Assembly: GCF_024733015.1 (NCBI RefSeq) | Contig: NZ_JANKJG010000006.1 | Span: 62,001 to 126,000 of the forward strand | Direction of reading: 5' to 3' | Origin: Pseudosulfitobacter koreensis | Lineage (GTDB): Bacteria; Pseudomonadota; Alphaproteobacteria; Rhodobacterales; Rhodobacteraceae | Length of the DNA: 64,000 nt | Shown here: positions 19,161 to 26,456 of the stretch, one piece after another | Position numbering within the stretch: position 1 is the stretch's first letter | Layout: each line of letters begins with the position of its first letter | Position numbers and translations under genes: made by a program | The notes under the pieces: generated by a model | What the model saw: the letters and a program-made list of their open reading frames with translations, nothing else | The model's database searches: none | Told to the model about the DNA's origin: nothing

Positions 19161-20693
19161 TTACCTGATGCGCTGACCGTTCGCCAGAACCTGTCCCGCT
19201 TCGTTGACTTCGATCGTGGAATTCAGCGTGTCGGGCGCATCGCCCGGCACTGCGAACAGGCCCATCATCATCCGCGCACCCTGTGCCTGCTGTTCAGGCA
19301 AAAGACCCATGGCGACCAGTTTGTCGAGCAGGCCGTTGCCGCCGACCAGCGTCAGGTCAAGGCTGCCAACGGGCTTGGGCATTCCGTCAAAGGTGGTCAT
19401 GTCGCTGTTGTCGAAGGTAAACGAGCCCGTACCGTTAAGTTCCGCGCCTGCGGCCTCGACGGTCAGGGTGCGGATATCCAGCGCGTTCAGCTCGCCCGGG
19501 GCCGCGTCCGAGGTTTCCATCGCGGCGGCAGCTTGCGGATCAAGCAGATCGACATCCAGGGTGGTCTTGCCCGCCAGATCCACGGCAATGGTGGCCGGAT
19601 CGCGCGGCAACTGCGCCTGCGGGTCGAACATACCCCAAAGCACTTCGGACATGGTGAAACCTTCCAGCGCCAGCGTCAGGCCGAAGTCCTGCGGCTCTTC
19701 GGATTTCTGCACCGGGATCACCATCCCGAACCCAAGTGTTTCCATGTTTAGGTCGATGGGAATCGGCATCTGCGATGCCATCGCCTTGAGCACCAGACCG
19801 GACTGCGAACCGGAATAGGACAAACCGTCTTCGGACATCGACACCGACAATGCGCCCCCGATCGACGAGGTGTTCATGGTGCCGCCGCCGTCCGGTCCGT
19901 CGAACTCGATGTTCGAGTTGCCCTGTTCAAAGGTGAATTCACCCAGAAAGTTGAAACCGGCCTCGATCATCGCGTTCATGTCCGAGGGGTCGTCGATGGT
20001 GGGAATGTTGCCGCCGCCGGTAAAGGCCAGGGTTTCCATGCCGCCGGTGATCGTGGCCGCGCCGTCATCGTCGGGGCTGGTGAATGCGATGTCATAGGTG
20101 ACTGGGCCGGTGGTCAGGGTCTGGCTGACATTGCGCAACTCTTCCTGCATGACCCGCGACACGCCGCTTAAGTCTGCGATGGTCACGCTGGCGCGCGCAG
20201 TGTCGCGGTCCATGGCCTCGTCGTCGACCATCAGCTCAGCCAATGCGATGCCCATAGTGTCTGCGGAATAGGTATAGGTCATGTCCTCGCGGTCGCCGGT
20301 GACGACCATGACAAAGCCGCTCTGCGTATAGTCCAGCGTCATGTCGAAGGTCTCGCCGCTGGCGGGGTCTGCATCCACGGTGATCTTGCTGACCGCCGGG
20401 ATTTCCACCGACACGCTGCCATCGCCGACATCGGTAAAGGTCAGCGTGTCCATCGTGATCGAGGTGTCGGCGGTGTCGCCTTCGCCCTCGATCTCCATAC
20501 GCATGCGCACGTCGGATATGGTCAATGTGTCGCCCGACTGGGATTCGGCGCCGGTGACTTCATAGCCTACGTCGCTCATGTAATCGCGCCAGTTGTTCCA
20601 GACTTCGGCGGCGGTCAGGTCGGCGTATGCGGCGGTGCTTCCAAGACAAATGGCAAGGGCTGTGCTGCTGGAATAGCGTGCGAAACGGGTCAT
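19161..20693 (-). CDS. DUF2125 domain secreted protein
   Basis: 510 residues with a signal peptide (MTRFARYSSSTALAICLGS, cleavage near AYA-D). The mature chain is acidic, rich in Thr/Ser/Asp/Gly and alternates short beta-strand-like segments, consistent with the DUF2125 family of alphaproteobacteria, a predicted periplasmic or outer-membrane-facing beta-rich protein of unknown function. AGAGGATC precedes the ATG at 20693. The gene is monocistronic, with a terminator downstream and a perfect 16-base palindrome in the divergent promoter region. Confidence 0.87.
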   Translation of the reverse strand: MTRFARYSSSTALAICLGSTAAYADLTAAEVWNNWRDYMSDVGYEVTGAESQSGDTLTISDVRMRMEIEGEGDTADTSITMDTLTFTDVGDGSVSVEIPAVSKITVDADPASGETFDMTLDYTQSGFVMVVTGDREDMTYTYSADTMGIALAELMVDDEAMDRDTARASVTIADLSGVSRVMQEELRNVSQTLTTGPVTYDIAFTSPDDDGAATITGGMETLAFTGGGNIPTIDDPSDMNAMIEAGFNFLGEFTFEQGNSNIEFDGPDGGGTMNTSSIGGALSVSMSEDGLSYSGSQSGLVLKAMASQMPIPIDLNMETLGFGMVIPVQKSEEPQDFGLTLALEGFTMSEVLWGMFDPQAQLPRDPATIAVDLAGKTTLDVDLLDPQAAAAMETSDAAPGELNALDIRTLTVEAAGAELNGTGSFTFDNSDMTTFDGMPKPVGSLDLTLVGGNGLLDKLVAMGLLPEQQAQGARMMMGLFAVPGDAPDTLNSTIEVNEAGQVLANGQRIR

Positions 20694-20742
20694 GAAATCG
20701 ATCCTCTGAGGGCGGTTGAATGTCGTGTTGCCACTATGGTGT

Positions 20743-20758
20743 TGCAGGGGCCCCTGCA
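20743..20758. promoter_or_regulatory. 16-base perfect palindrome in divergent promoter region
   Basis: TGCAGGGGCCCCTGCA lies between the divergent DUF2125 (start 20693) and SDR (start 20855) genes, about 50 bases from the former. It could be an operator; no regulator is identified. Confidence 0.4.
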
Positions 20759-20854
20759 CGTCAAGGGGGAGGAAGGGTCAGGATTCTCCCCACTGGACGT
20801 ATGCGCGCATGCACACTACCCCTTGGACGGAATCGAACTGGGGGATGCTGCGAT

Positions 20855-21604
20855 ATGGATATGACAGGACAAGTGGTGATGATCACCGGCGCAAGCCGCG
20901 GGATCGGGGCCGAGACCGCGCGGATTTTCGCCGCCGCAGGGGCAAAGGTGGCGCTGCTGGCCCGCAGCGACAACGAGATTGCCGAACTGGCGGGTGAAAT
21001 CGGTCAGGGGGCCATCGCAATTCCCTGCGATGTCAGCCGCTATTGGGAGGTCGAGGCAGCAGTCAACGCGACGGTGAAAACCTTTGGCGGGCTGAACGTG
21101 CTGATCAACAACGCAGGCGTGATCGAGCCGATCGCGCACCTGATTGATGCGGACCCCGCCGAATGGTCCAAGGTGATCGACATCAACCTCGGCGGCGTGT
21201 TCAACGGCATGCGCGCGGCGGTGCCCGAAATGATCAAGGGCGGCGGCGGTTCGGTGCTGACCATCAGTTCGGGCGCGGCCCACGGCCCTGTCGAGGCATG
21301 GAGCCATTATTGCGCCTCCAAGGCCGCGGTGCACATGCTGACCGCCTGTCTGGACAAGGAAAACGCCACCGACGGCATCCGCGCGATGGGCCTGTCGCCC
21401 GGTACGGTCGCCACTCAGATGCAGCGCGAGATCAAGCAGAGCGGCGTGAACCCGATCAGCAAGCTGGATTGGTCCGACCACATCCCCGCCGACTGGCCCG
21501 CGAAGGCGCTGCTGTGGATGTGTTCCAAGGAGGCCGACAGCTACTGCGGTCAGGAAATCTCGCTGCGCGACGAGGGTATCCGCGCCAAGGTCGGCCTTTC
21601 ATGA
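20855..21604 (+). CDS. Short-chain dehydrogenase/reductase
   Basis: 249 residues of the classical SDR family. Cofactor motif TGASRGIG (11-18), NNAG (85-88), catalytic Ser139, Tyr152 and Lys156 (YCASK) are all present. Substrate unknown. GGGGATG lies upstream of the ATG at 20855; a second ATG at 20861 is also possible. The stop overlaps the next gene start as ATGA, so the SDR and the crotonase-family protein are coupled and may act in one acyl or alcohol pathway. Confidence 0.93.
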   Translation: MDMTGQVVMITGASRGIGAETARIFAAAGAKVALLARSDNEIAELAGEIGQGAIAIPCDVSRYWEVEAAVNATVKTFGGLNVLINNAGVIEPIAHLIDADPAEWSKVIDINLGGVFNGMRAAVPEMIKGGGGSVLTISSGAAHGPVEAWSHYCASKAAVHMLTACLDKENATDGIRAMGLSPGTVATQMQREIKQSGVNPISKLDWSDHIPADWPAKALLWMCSKEADSYCGQEISLRDEGIRAKVGLS

Positions 21605-22215
21605 TCGAAACGACCCGCGAGGGCGGCGTCTGGACGGTCACGATCAACCGTCCGGACAAGGCGAACTCGTTGACGCCCGATATGCTGTCGGAACTGGCCG
21701 ATATTGCCGAGGGTGCACATGAAGCGCGCGCGCTGATCCTGACGGGTCGGGGAAAGGTGTTCAGCGCCGGTGCCGATCTGGACGCCGCGCGCGCAGGGAT
21801 GGCCACCTCGCCCGATTGGGAACGTCTGTCCGCTGCCATCGCGCGGCTGCCGGGGCTGACCATCGCCGCGCTGAACGGCACGCTTGCGGGCGGTGCGACC
21901 GGCTTGGCTCTGGCCTGTGATCTGCGCATCGCCGTGGCCGGTGCCAGGTTCTTCTATCCGGTGATGAAGCTGGGTTTTCTGCCGCAGCCTTCCGACCCTG
22001 TGCGCATGGCGGCCCTGATCGGCCCGGCGCGGACCAAGCTGATCCTGATGGGCGGCCAGAAGATCGACGCCGAAACAGCGCTTGCCTACGGATTGATCGA
22101 CCGCATCGTAGATGCCGATACGCTGGTGCAGACCGCCCGCGACATCGCCGCCGACACGTTGGCCGCAGACCCTGAAATCGCACGGCAGATCAAGGAGATG
22201 TGCGGGCCGGTCTGA
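21601..22215 (+). CDS. Enoyl-CoA hydratase/isomerase-family protein lacking both canonical Glu residues
   Basis: 204 residues, shorter than the usual 255-260 because the C-terminal trimerisation helices are reduced. The CoA-binding and oxyanion-hole segments are kept: FSAGADL (54-60) and GTLAGGATGLALACD (93-107). At the two positions where enoyl-CoA hydratases carry catalytic Glu, this protein has Val121 (YPVMKLG in place of QPEIxLG) and Lys146. It is therefore probably not a standard hydratase, and may be an isomerase, hydrolase or other crotonase activity. It is translationally coupled to the upstream SDR. Confidence 0.85.
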   Translation: MIETTREGGVWTVTINRPDKANSLTPDMLSELADIAEGAHEARALILTGRGKVFSAGADLDAARAGMATSPDWERLSAAIARLPGLTIAALNGTLAGGATGLALACDLRIAVAGARFFYPVMKLGFLPQPSDPVRMAALIGPARTKLILMGGQKIDAETALAYGLIDRIVDADTLVQTARDIAADTLAADPEIARQIKEMCGPV

Positions 22216-22260
22216 CAGTTCATCTTGCCGGATAAACTTCGGGGGAGGCGCGAAGGCGCC

Positions 22261-22280
22261 GGGGGCAGAGCCCCCTTTCT
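22261..22280 (+). terminator. Possible terminator after the SDR-crotonase pair
   Basis: A 6-bp stem GGGGGC/GCCCCC with an AGA loop (22261-22275) followed by TTTCT. The loop is tight and the T-run short, so confidence is moderate. The GC-rich hairpin resembles those next to the dispersed motif copies B and C. Confidence 0.5.
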
Positions 22281-22305
22281 AAAACAATGGCGAAGCCCTC
22301 CCCCC

Positions 22306-22611
22306 TCACCGCCCCCGCCGCTTGCCCGGCACCCTCGACGCAAAGCCCGGCGGGCGTTTGGACACCCAGTCCAGAAACCGCGCCATTCGAGGTTCGGCAC
22401 GGATCATCTCGGGCGTGTTGTATTGCCGCGCCAGCTCGACCTCCGAAAACGTGCGATGCACCTCGCGGTGGCAGATGTGGTGCAGCAGAACCACGGGGCC
22501 GCCCTTGCCGCCTTTCAGCTTCGGGATCAGATGATGCAGGCTTTGCGGCACGTCCGGCGGGATCGACCGCAGGCAGAGCGGACAGATCGGCGTTTGGCTG
22601 TCATCGGGCAT
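22306..22611 (-). CDS. HNH-like zinc-finger protein
   Basis: 101 residues. It contains CPLC … LHHLIPKLKGG … LLHHICHREVH, i.e. a CxxC pair, a His-His and a second Cys-His group typical of HNH-family domains. The C-terminus is basic (GFASRVPGKRRGR). Restriction or recombination genes are absent nearby. Rhodobacteraceae carry stand-alone HNH proteins like this; nuclease activity is not demonstrable from sequence. The ATG at 22611 directly precedes the CPLC region and has AGGATC upstream. Confidence 0.75.
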   Translation of the reverse strand: MPDDSQTPICPLCLRSIPPDVPQSLHHLIPKLKGGKGGPVVLLHHICHREVHRTFSEVELARQYNTPEMIRAEPRMARFLDWVSKRPPGFASRVPGKRRGR

Positions 22612-22667
22612 CGTCGGGCTTGATCCTTGGCTGGCGGGCGGGCAAGACGGGGTGTTCGCGAAAGGAA

Positions 22668-23864
22668 ATGACCTTGCAACAGGATCTGTCCACAAAAACC
22701 GCTGCCGTGATCGGCGCAGGCCCCGCCGGGCTGATGGCCGCCGAGGTGCTGGCGCAGGCCGGGGTGCAGGTCACCCTCTACGATCACAAACCGTCGATTG
22801 GTCGCAAGTTCCTGATGGCGGGCAAGTCGGGTCTGAACCTCACGATGGATGCGCCTTTTGACGGGTTCCTGCCGCATTACGCCGAAACCGCCGATGTCCT
22901 GCGCCCTATCTTGCAGGCATTCGATCCCGCAGCCGTGCAGGACTGGGCGCGCAGTCTTGGACAGGATGTGTTCACCGGATCGTCAGGCCGTGTGTTCCCG
23001 CATGCGATGAAGGCGTCGCCGTTACTGCGCGCCTGGCTGGTGCGGCTAGCGGATATGGGGGTGCAGCTGCAGACACGCTGGCGCTGGACCGGATGGGATG
23101 GCGATGCGCTGATCTTTGATCAGGGGCGCATCACGGCGGATGTGACCGTTCTGGCGCTGGGCGGGGCGAGTTGGGCGCGGCTGGGATCTGACGGGGCTTG
23201 GTCTGAAACACTCCAGGGTCAGGACATCGCAGTCGCACCCTTTGGTCCGGCCAACGTGGGCCTGCGCGTGGACTGGTCGGCGCATATGGCGCCGCACTTC
23301 GGCCAGCCGGTCAAGGCCGTCGCCTGGCGGGCAGGTGACACGATCTCGCGCGGCGAGGCGATCCTGTCGGCCAAAGGCCTCGAAGGTAGCGGCATCTATT
23401 CCATCGCCCGCGCCGTGCGCGAAGGGGCCGCGCTGACGGTCGATCTGATGCCGGACCAGACCGTGCAACAGGTTGCCCAACGTCTGGCAAGAAAACGCGG
23501 CAAGGAAAGCCACGCCAACCACATCCGGAAGGCGCTGAAGCTGGAGCCGTTGAAGCTGGCGCTGGCACAGGAATGTGCGCGGCCCCTGCCGCAGGATCCG
23601 CAGGCGCTGGCGCGCGTGCTCAAGGCGTTGCCGGTGGCGCACGCGGGCCTGCGCCCGATGGACGAGGCGATCTCGACCAGCGGCGGGCTGCCCTTCGCCG
23701 CGCTTGATCCGCATCTGATGCTGACATCCCGTCCGGGCACCTTTGCGGCGGGCGAGATGCTGGACTGGGAGGCCCCGACCGGCGGCTATCTGATCACCGC
23801 CTGTCTTGCGACGGGCCGCTGGGCGGCGCAGGGGGCAATCGCCCACCTGCAAGCCGCCGCCTAG
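22668..23864 (+). CDS. FAD-dependent oxidoreductase, YhiN/TIGR03862 type
   Basis: 398 residues with an N-terminal Rossmann FAD motif GAGPAG (16-21), the second conserved segment GRKFLMAGKSGLNL typical of HI0933/YhiN-like flavoproteins, and a C-terminal dinucleotide-binding return (GTFAAGEMLDWEAPTGGY). The reaction of this family is not established. The ribosome site AAAGGA is only one base from the ATG at 22668; a TTG two codons later (22674) would be spaced normally and may be the true start. It ends on a CTAG tetramer whose TAG is shared head-on with the GST stop. Confidence 0.9.
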   Translation: MTLQQDLSTKTAAVIGAGPAGLMAAEVLAQAGVQVTLYDHKPSIGRKFLMAGKSGLNLTMDAPFDGFLPHYAETADVLRPILQAFDPAAVQDWARSLGQDVFTGSSGRVFPHAMKASPLLRAWLVRLADMGVQLQTRWRWTGWDGDALIFDQGRITADVTVLALGGASWARLGSDGAWSETLQGQDIAVAPFGPANVGLRVDWSAHMAPHFGQPVKAVAWRAGDTISRGEAILSAKGLEGSGIYSIARAVREGAALTVDLMPDQTVQQVAQRLARKRGKESHANHIRKALKLEPLKLALAQECARPLPQDPQALARVLKALPVAHAGLRPMDEAISTSGGLPFAALDPHLMLTSRPGTFAAGEMLDWEAPTGGYLITACLATGRWAAQGAIAHLQAAA

Positions 23865-24427
23865 TGGTCGAGCGCCGCGCGGAACGCAGGGCGTGCGCGC
23901 AACTTCTTGAGGTAGCCCGAGAGTTTCTCGTCCAGTGGCGGAAACCCCACGCCTGCCGCCCAGCCCATGCAGTGCGCCGCAAGTATGTCGGGCACCGTCA
24001 TCTCGTCGCCCATCAGAAACTCTGACTGCAGCCTGTTCGACAGGACCTTCATGGCCTGCGCGTATTGCTCGTGCATCCGCGCTTCCAGATCAGGCAGGGC
24101 ATCCTTGTGGCGGGTGTTGGTCCAAAGGGTCGCGTCGACCTCGTCGATCAGCCACAGGGTCATCGCATCCTGATGCGCACGCTGCGGCGTGCCTGCGGGG
24201 GCGGTGAACTTGCCGTGCTTGTCCGCCAGATAGGTCATGATCGCCACGCTGTCGGTCAGGCTGTGGCCCTCGTCGATCAGCGCGGGGATCTTGCCCAGCA
24301 CGTTGTGCTTCAGCACGGTATCCGACCGTGGGCCCGCGGGGTCCTGGTCATAGGCCTCGCCCAGTTCCTCAAGCAGCCACATCACGCGCAGTGCGCGGGA
24401 CTTGGTGGCACCGATGACAGTGTACAT
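23861..24427 (-). CDS. Glutathione S-transferase family protein
   Basis: 188 residues with an N-terminal thioredoxin-like domain (MYTVIGATKSRALRVMWLLEEL; shortened: TKSRALRVMWLLEE, LGKIPALID, DSVAIMTYLADK) and an all-helical C-terminal domain. The residues LGKIPAL with the cis-Pro and SVAI (the gamma-glutamyl-binding Ser) are conserved. A possible catalytic Ser lies near residue 10. Physiological substrate unknown. GGAGGA precedes the ATG at 24427. Its stop overlaps the converging flavoprotein stop. Confidence 0.92.
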   Translation of the reverse strand: MYTVIGATKSRALRVMWLLEELGEAYDQDPAGPRSDTVLKHNVLGKIPALIDEGHSLTDSVAIMTYLADKHGKFTAPAGTPQRAHQDAMTLWLIDEVDATLWTNTRHKDALPDLEARMHEQYAQAMKVLSNRLQSEFLMGDEMTVPDILAAHCMGWAAGVGFPPLDEKLSGYLKKLRARPAFRAALDH

Positions 24428-24561
24428 GTGAAATCCTCCTGATTTTTCAGTCCACAGATGGCGTGATGGCCACCCGAAAGGCAAGGCGTGTGCTGACAAT
24501 ATCTGTCACGTGCTTCGGATAGCCTGCCTGCATCACATAGACCGGAACAGGGAGAAGACAC

Positions 24562-24987
24562 ATGGCACGAACAGGGTCCTGCATCTGCGGTGGCGTGCGC
24601 TACAGCATCGCGGCGGATCTTCGACATACGGGGGCCTGCCACTGTGGCATGTGCCGCAAATGGTCGGGGGGCGTCTATCTGGGCATCGAAGTGGCGGCCA
24701 AGGATTTCGAGCTGCAGGCAAAGGACAGCCTGAGCATCTATGCCTCTTCGCCGTGGGCCGAACGCGGATTTTGCAACACCTGCGGGTCGAGCATATTCTA
24801 TAGGGTAACGGCAGAAGGGCCGCATCAGGGCACCTTTCATGTCGGGCTCGGCACCTTGGACGATCCGGGTGGCATCACCCTGACCGAAGAGATCTTCATC
24901 GACATCAAACCGCAGGGCTATGCCTTTGCCGGGGACACGGCCAAGATGACCGAAGCGGAGGTTATGGCGATGTTTGCGCCGGGTTAG
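24562..24987 (+). CDS. GFA-family (CENP-V/GFA) zinc protein
   Basis: 141 residues of the glutathione-dependent formaldehyde-activating enzyme/CENP-V fold. All zinc cysteines are visible: Cys7-x-Cys9, Cys26-x-Cys28-x2-Cys31 and Cys71-x2-Cys74. Many members do not act on formaldehyde, so the specific function is open. AGGGAGAAG precedes the ATG. It is a single gene between divergent GST and convergent holA. Confidence 0.92.
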   Translation: MARTGSCICGGVRYSIAADLRHTGACHCGMCRKWSGGVYLGIEVAAKDFELQAKDSLSIYASSPWAERGFCNTCGSSIFYRVTAEGPHQGTFHVGLGTLDDPGGITLTEEIFIDIKPQGYAFAGDTAKMTEAEVMAMFAPG

Positions 24988-24990
24988 GCC

Positions 24991-25992
24991 CTAGCGCGCG
25001 GCCAGCATCGCAAGCCGGATAAAGGCGCGTTCCACCAGCGCCATCGCGGGCGCGTGTTGCCCGGCAGAGCGCAGGGCAAGGTCGGTGTCGGTCAGCACGG
25101 TCAGCGCGGTTTCCAGCTTCGCAGGTCCCCAGCTGCGGGCCTGCGCCATCATCTTGTCGCGGTGAGGCCCCCAGATCTGCGGACGGCCCGACGTATCGAC
25201 GGCGGCGCGGTGCAGGGTGCGGAAATGACGCATCGCACCGATGCACAGGGTCACGGCGGTGACGCCCTGAGCCTGCAGCTTGCGCATCACCGGCCCGATG
25301 TCGGCGGCGCGCCCGTCACCCACGACCAGAAGCACATCGTCCACATCCGCCTCGGTCGAGGTGGGGGCGTTGGCCACGATGTCGGCGGCGGTTAGCGGCG
25401 TGCTGTCGCCGTGTTTATAGAGGCTGATCTTTTCCAGCGTCTGCCGGAAATCGCCGGGGTCCAGATCGCGGGCCAGATCGTTCAGCATGTCCATCACCGC
25501 ACGGTCGGGAGCGGTGACGTTTGCTGTGCGCAGGGCTGCCTCGATCTCGTCGCGTGTGGGTAGGTTGTCGTAGATGCCCACCGCCAACGCGGATTTGTGG
25601 CCCTCGAAGGCCTTGCGCAGTTTCGACGTGGGTTTCAGCGCCCCTGCGGACACGATGAGCTGCGCATCGCCTGCCTGCCAGTCGGCGAGGGCCGCGATGA
25701 TGGTCGAAGCGGTATTTTCGTTGGCATCCTCGACAAAGGCGGCGCGGGGACCGGGAAAGAACCCGATGGCCTTGATCGCGTCCAAGAGCATCGCGGGGTC
25801 CTTGCGCAGGTCGGCGGCGGGGATGCGGGTCAGGCGCATTTCCTCTTCGCCCTTTTCCCCGATCAGCGCCTTCAGCAGTTGCTGGCGTTTCAGGGCCACA
25901 CGCATCGCATCGGCCCCGTAGATCAGGATGCCGGTGCTGTTCGGGTCAGGTTTGGCGAAATAGCCGTTCGCCTGCGCGCCCGCCAGTTTCAT
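24991..25992 (-). CDS. holA: DNA polymerase III delta subunit
   Basis: 333 residues; the clamp-loader subunit that opens the beta clamp. The N-terminal region (ILIYGADAMRVALKRQQLL), a LIVSAGALKPTSKLRKAFE segment and the C-terminal collar domain (AITLCIGAMRHF-like VTLCIGAMRHFRTLH) match alphaproteobacterial HolA. Its ATG overlaps the lptE stop by 4 bases. The order leuS-lptE-holA is conserved in alphaproteobacteria and supports the call. Confidence 0.94.
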   Translation of the reverse strand: MKLAGAQANGYFAKPDPNSTGILIYGADAMRVALKRQQLLKALIGEKGEEEMRLTRIPAADLRKDPAMLLDAIKAIGFFPGPRAAFVEDANENTASTIIAALADWQAGDAQLIVSAGALKPTSKLRKAFEGHKSALAVGIYDNLPTRDEIEAALRTANVTAPDRAVMDMLNDLARDLDPGDFRQTLEKISLYKHGDSTPLTAADIVANAPTSTEADVDDVLLVVGDGRAADIGPVMRKLQAQGVTAVTLCIGAMRHFRTLHRAAVDTSGRPQIWGPHRDKMMAQARSWGPAKLETALTVLTDTDLALRSAGQHAPAMALVERAFIRLAMLAAR

Positions 25993-26456
25993 AGCTTGGT
26001 GGCGATCAGCCGATCGACGATCATGTCACCCAATATGGTCATCAACCGCTTGCGGGCGTCACGCTCGGCGGCCAGCGTGGCCACGGTGGTGCCGGTCGCG
26101 GAGTAGCCGGTAAAATTGGTCACGGTGCCGGTGCCTATGACCGCGCCGTTCTCGGAACTGGTCAGGACATAGGTGGCAGTGCCCAAGAGGTTATAGCGGT
26201 CGATGTCGCCGTCGGCGTCGATGGCCAGACCTTCCTGAGTCACGATCAGGTCGATGCCCAGATCGAATGTCGGCGTGGCCGCACGGCCCAGACGGCGTTC
26301 GATCTGTTGCAGCAAAAGCTGGTCGTCGCGGGTGTCAGGCGCTTCGACCAGCACCCGGCCTTGCAATGCCGTGCCTGCGCCCTGCGGCCCATAAACGGGC
26401 GCGAACCCGCATGCGGCCAGCAAGGGCAGGGCAAGCAGCGTTCTATACAACGACAT
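25989..26456 (-). CDS. lptE: LPS-assembly lipoprotein LptE
   Basis: 155 residues. The lipobox LLAAC gives a lipidated Cys at about residue 16, so the protein is an outer-membrane lipoprotein. The body ([25 protein letters not shown]…) matches RlpB/LptE, the partner that plugs the LptD barrel during LPS insertion. It overlaps the end of leuS by 14 bases and the start of holA by 4, so all three genes form one operon. Confidence 0.92.
   Translation of the reverse strand: MSLYRTLLALPLLAACGFAPVYGPQGAGTALQGRVLVEAPDTRDDQLLLQQIERRLGRAATPTFDLGIDLIVTQEGLAIDADGDIDRYNLLGTATYVLTSSENGAVIGTGTVTNFTGYSATGTTVATLAAERDARKRLMTILGDMIVDRLIATKL

Noticed and set aside
22287-22667. Longer flavoprotein N-terminus
   Set aside because: Overlaps the HNH gene in antisense and has no family resemblance; the Rossmann motif starts after 22668.
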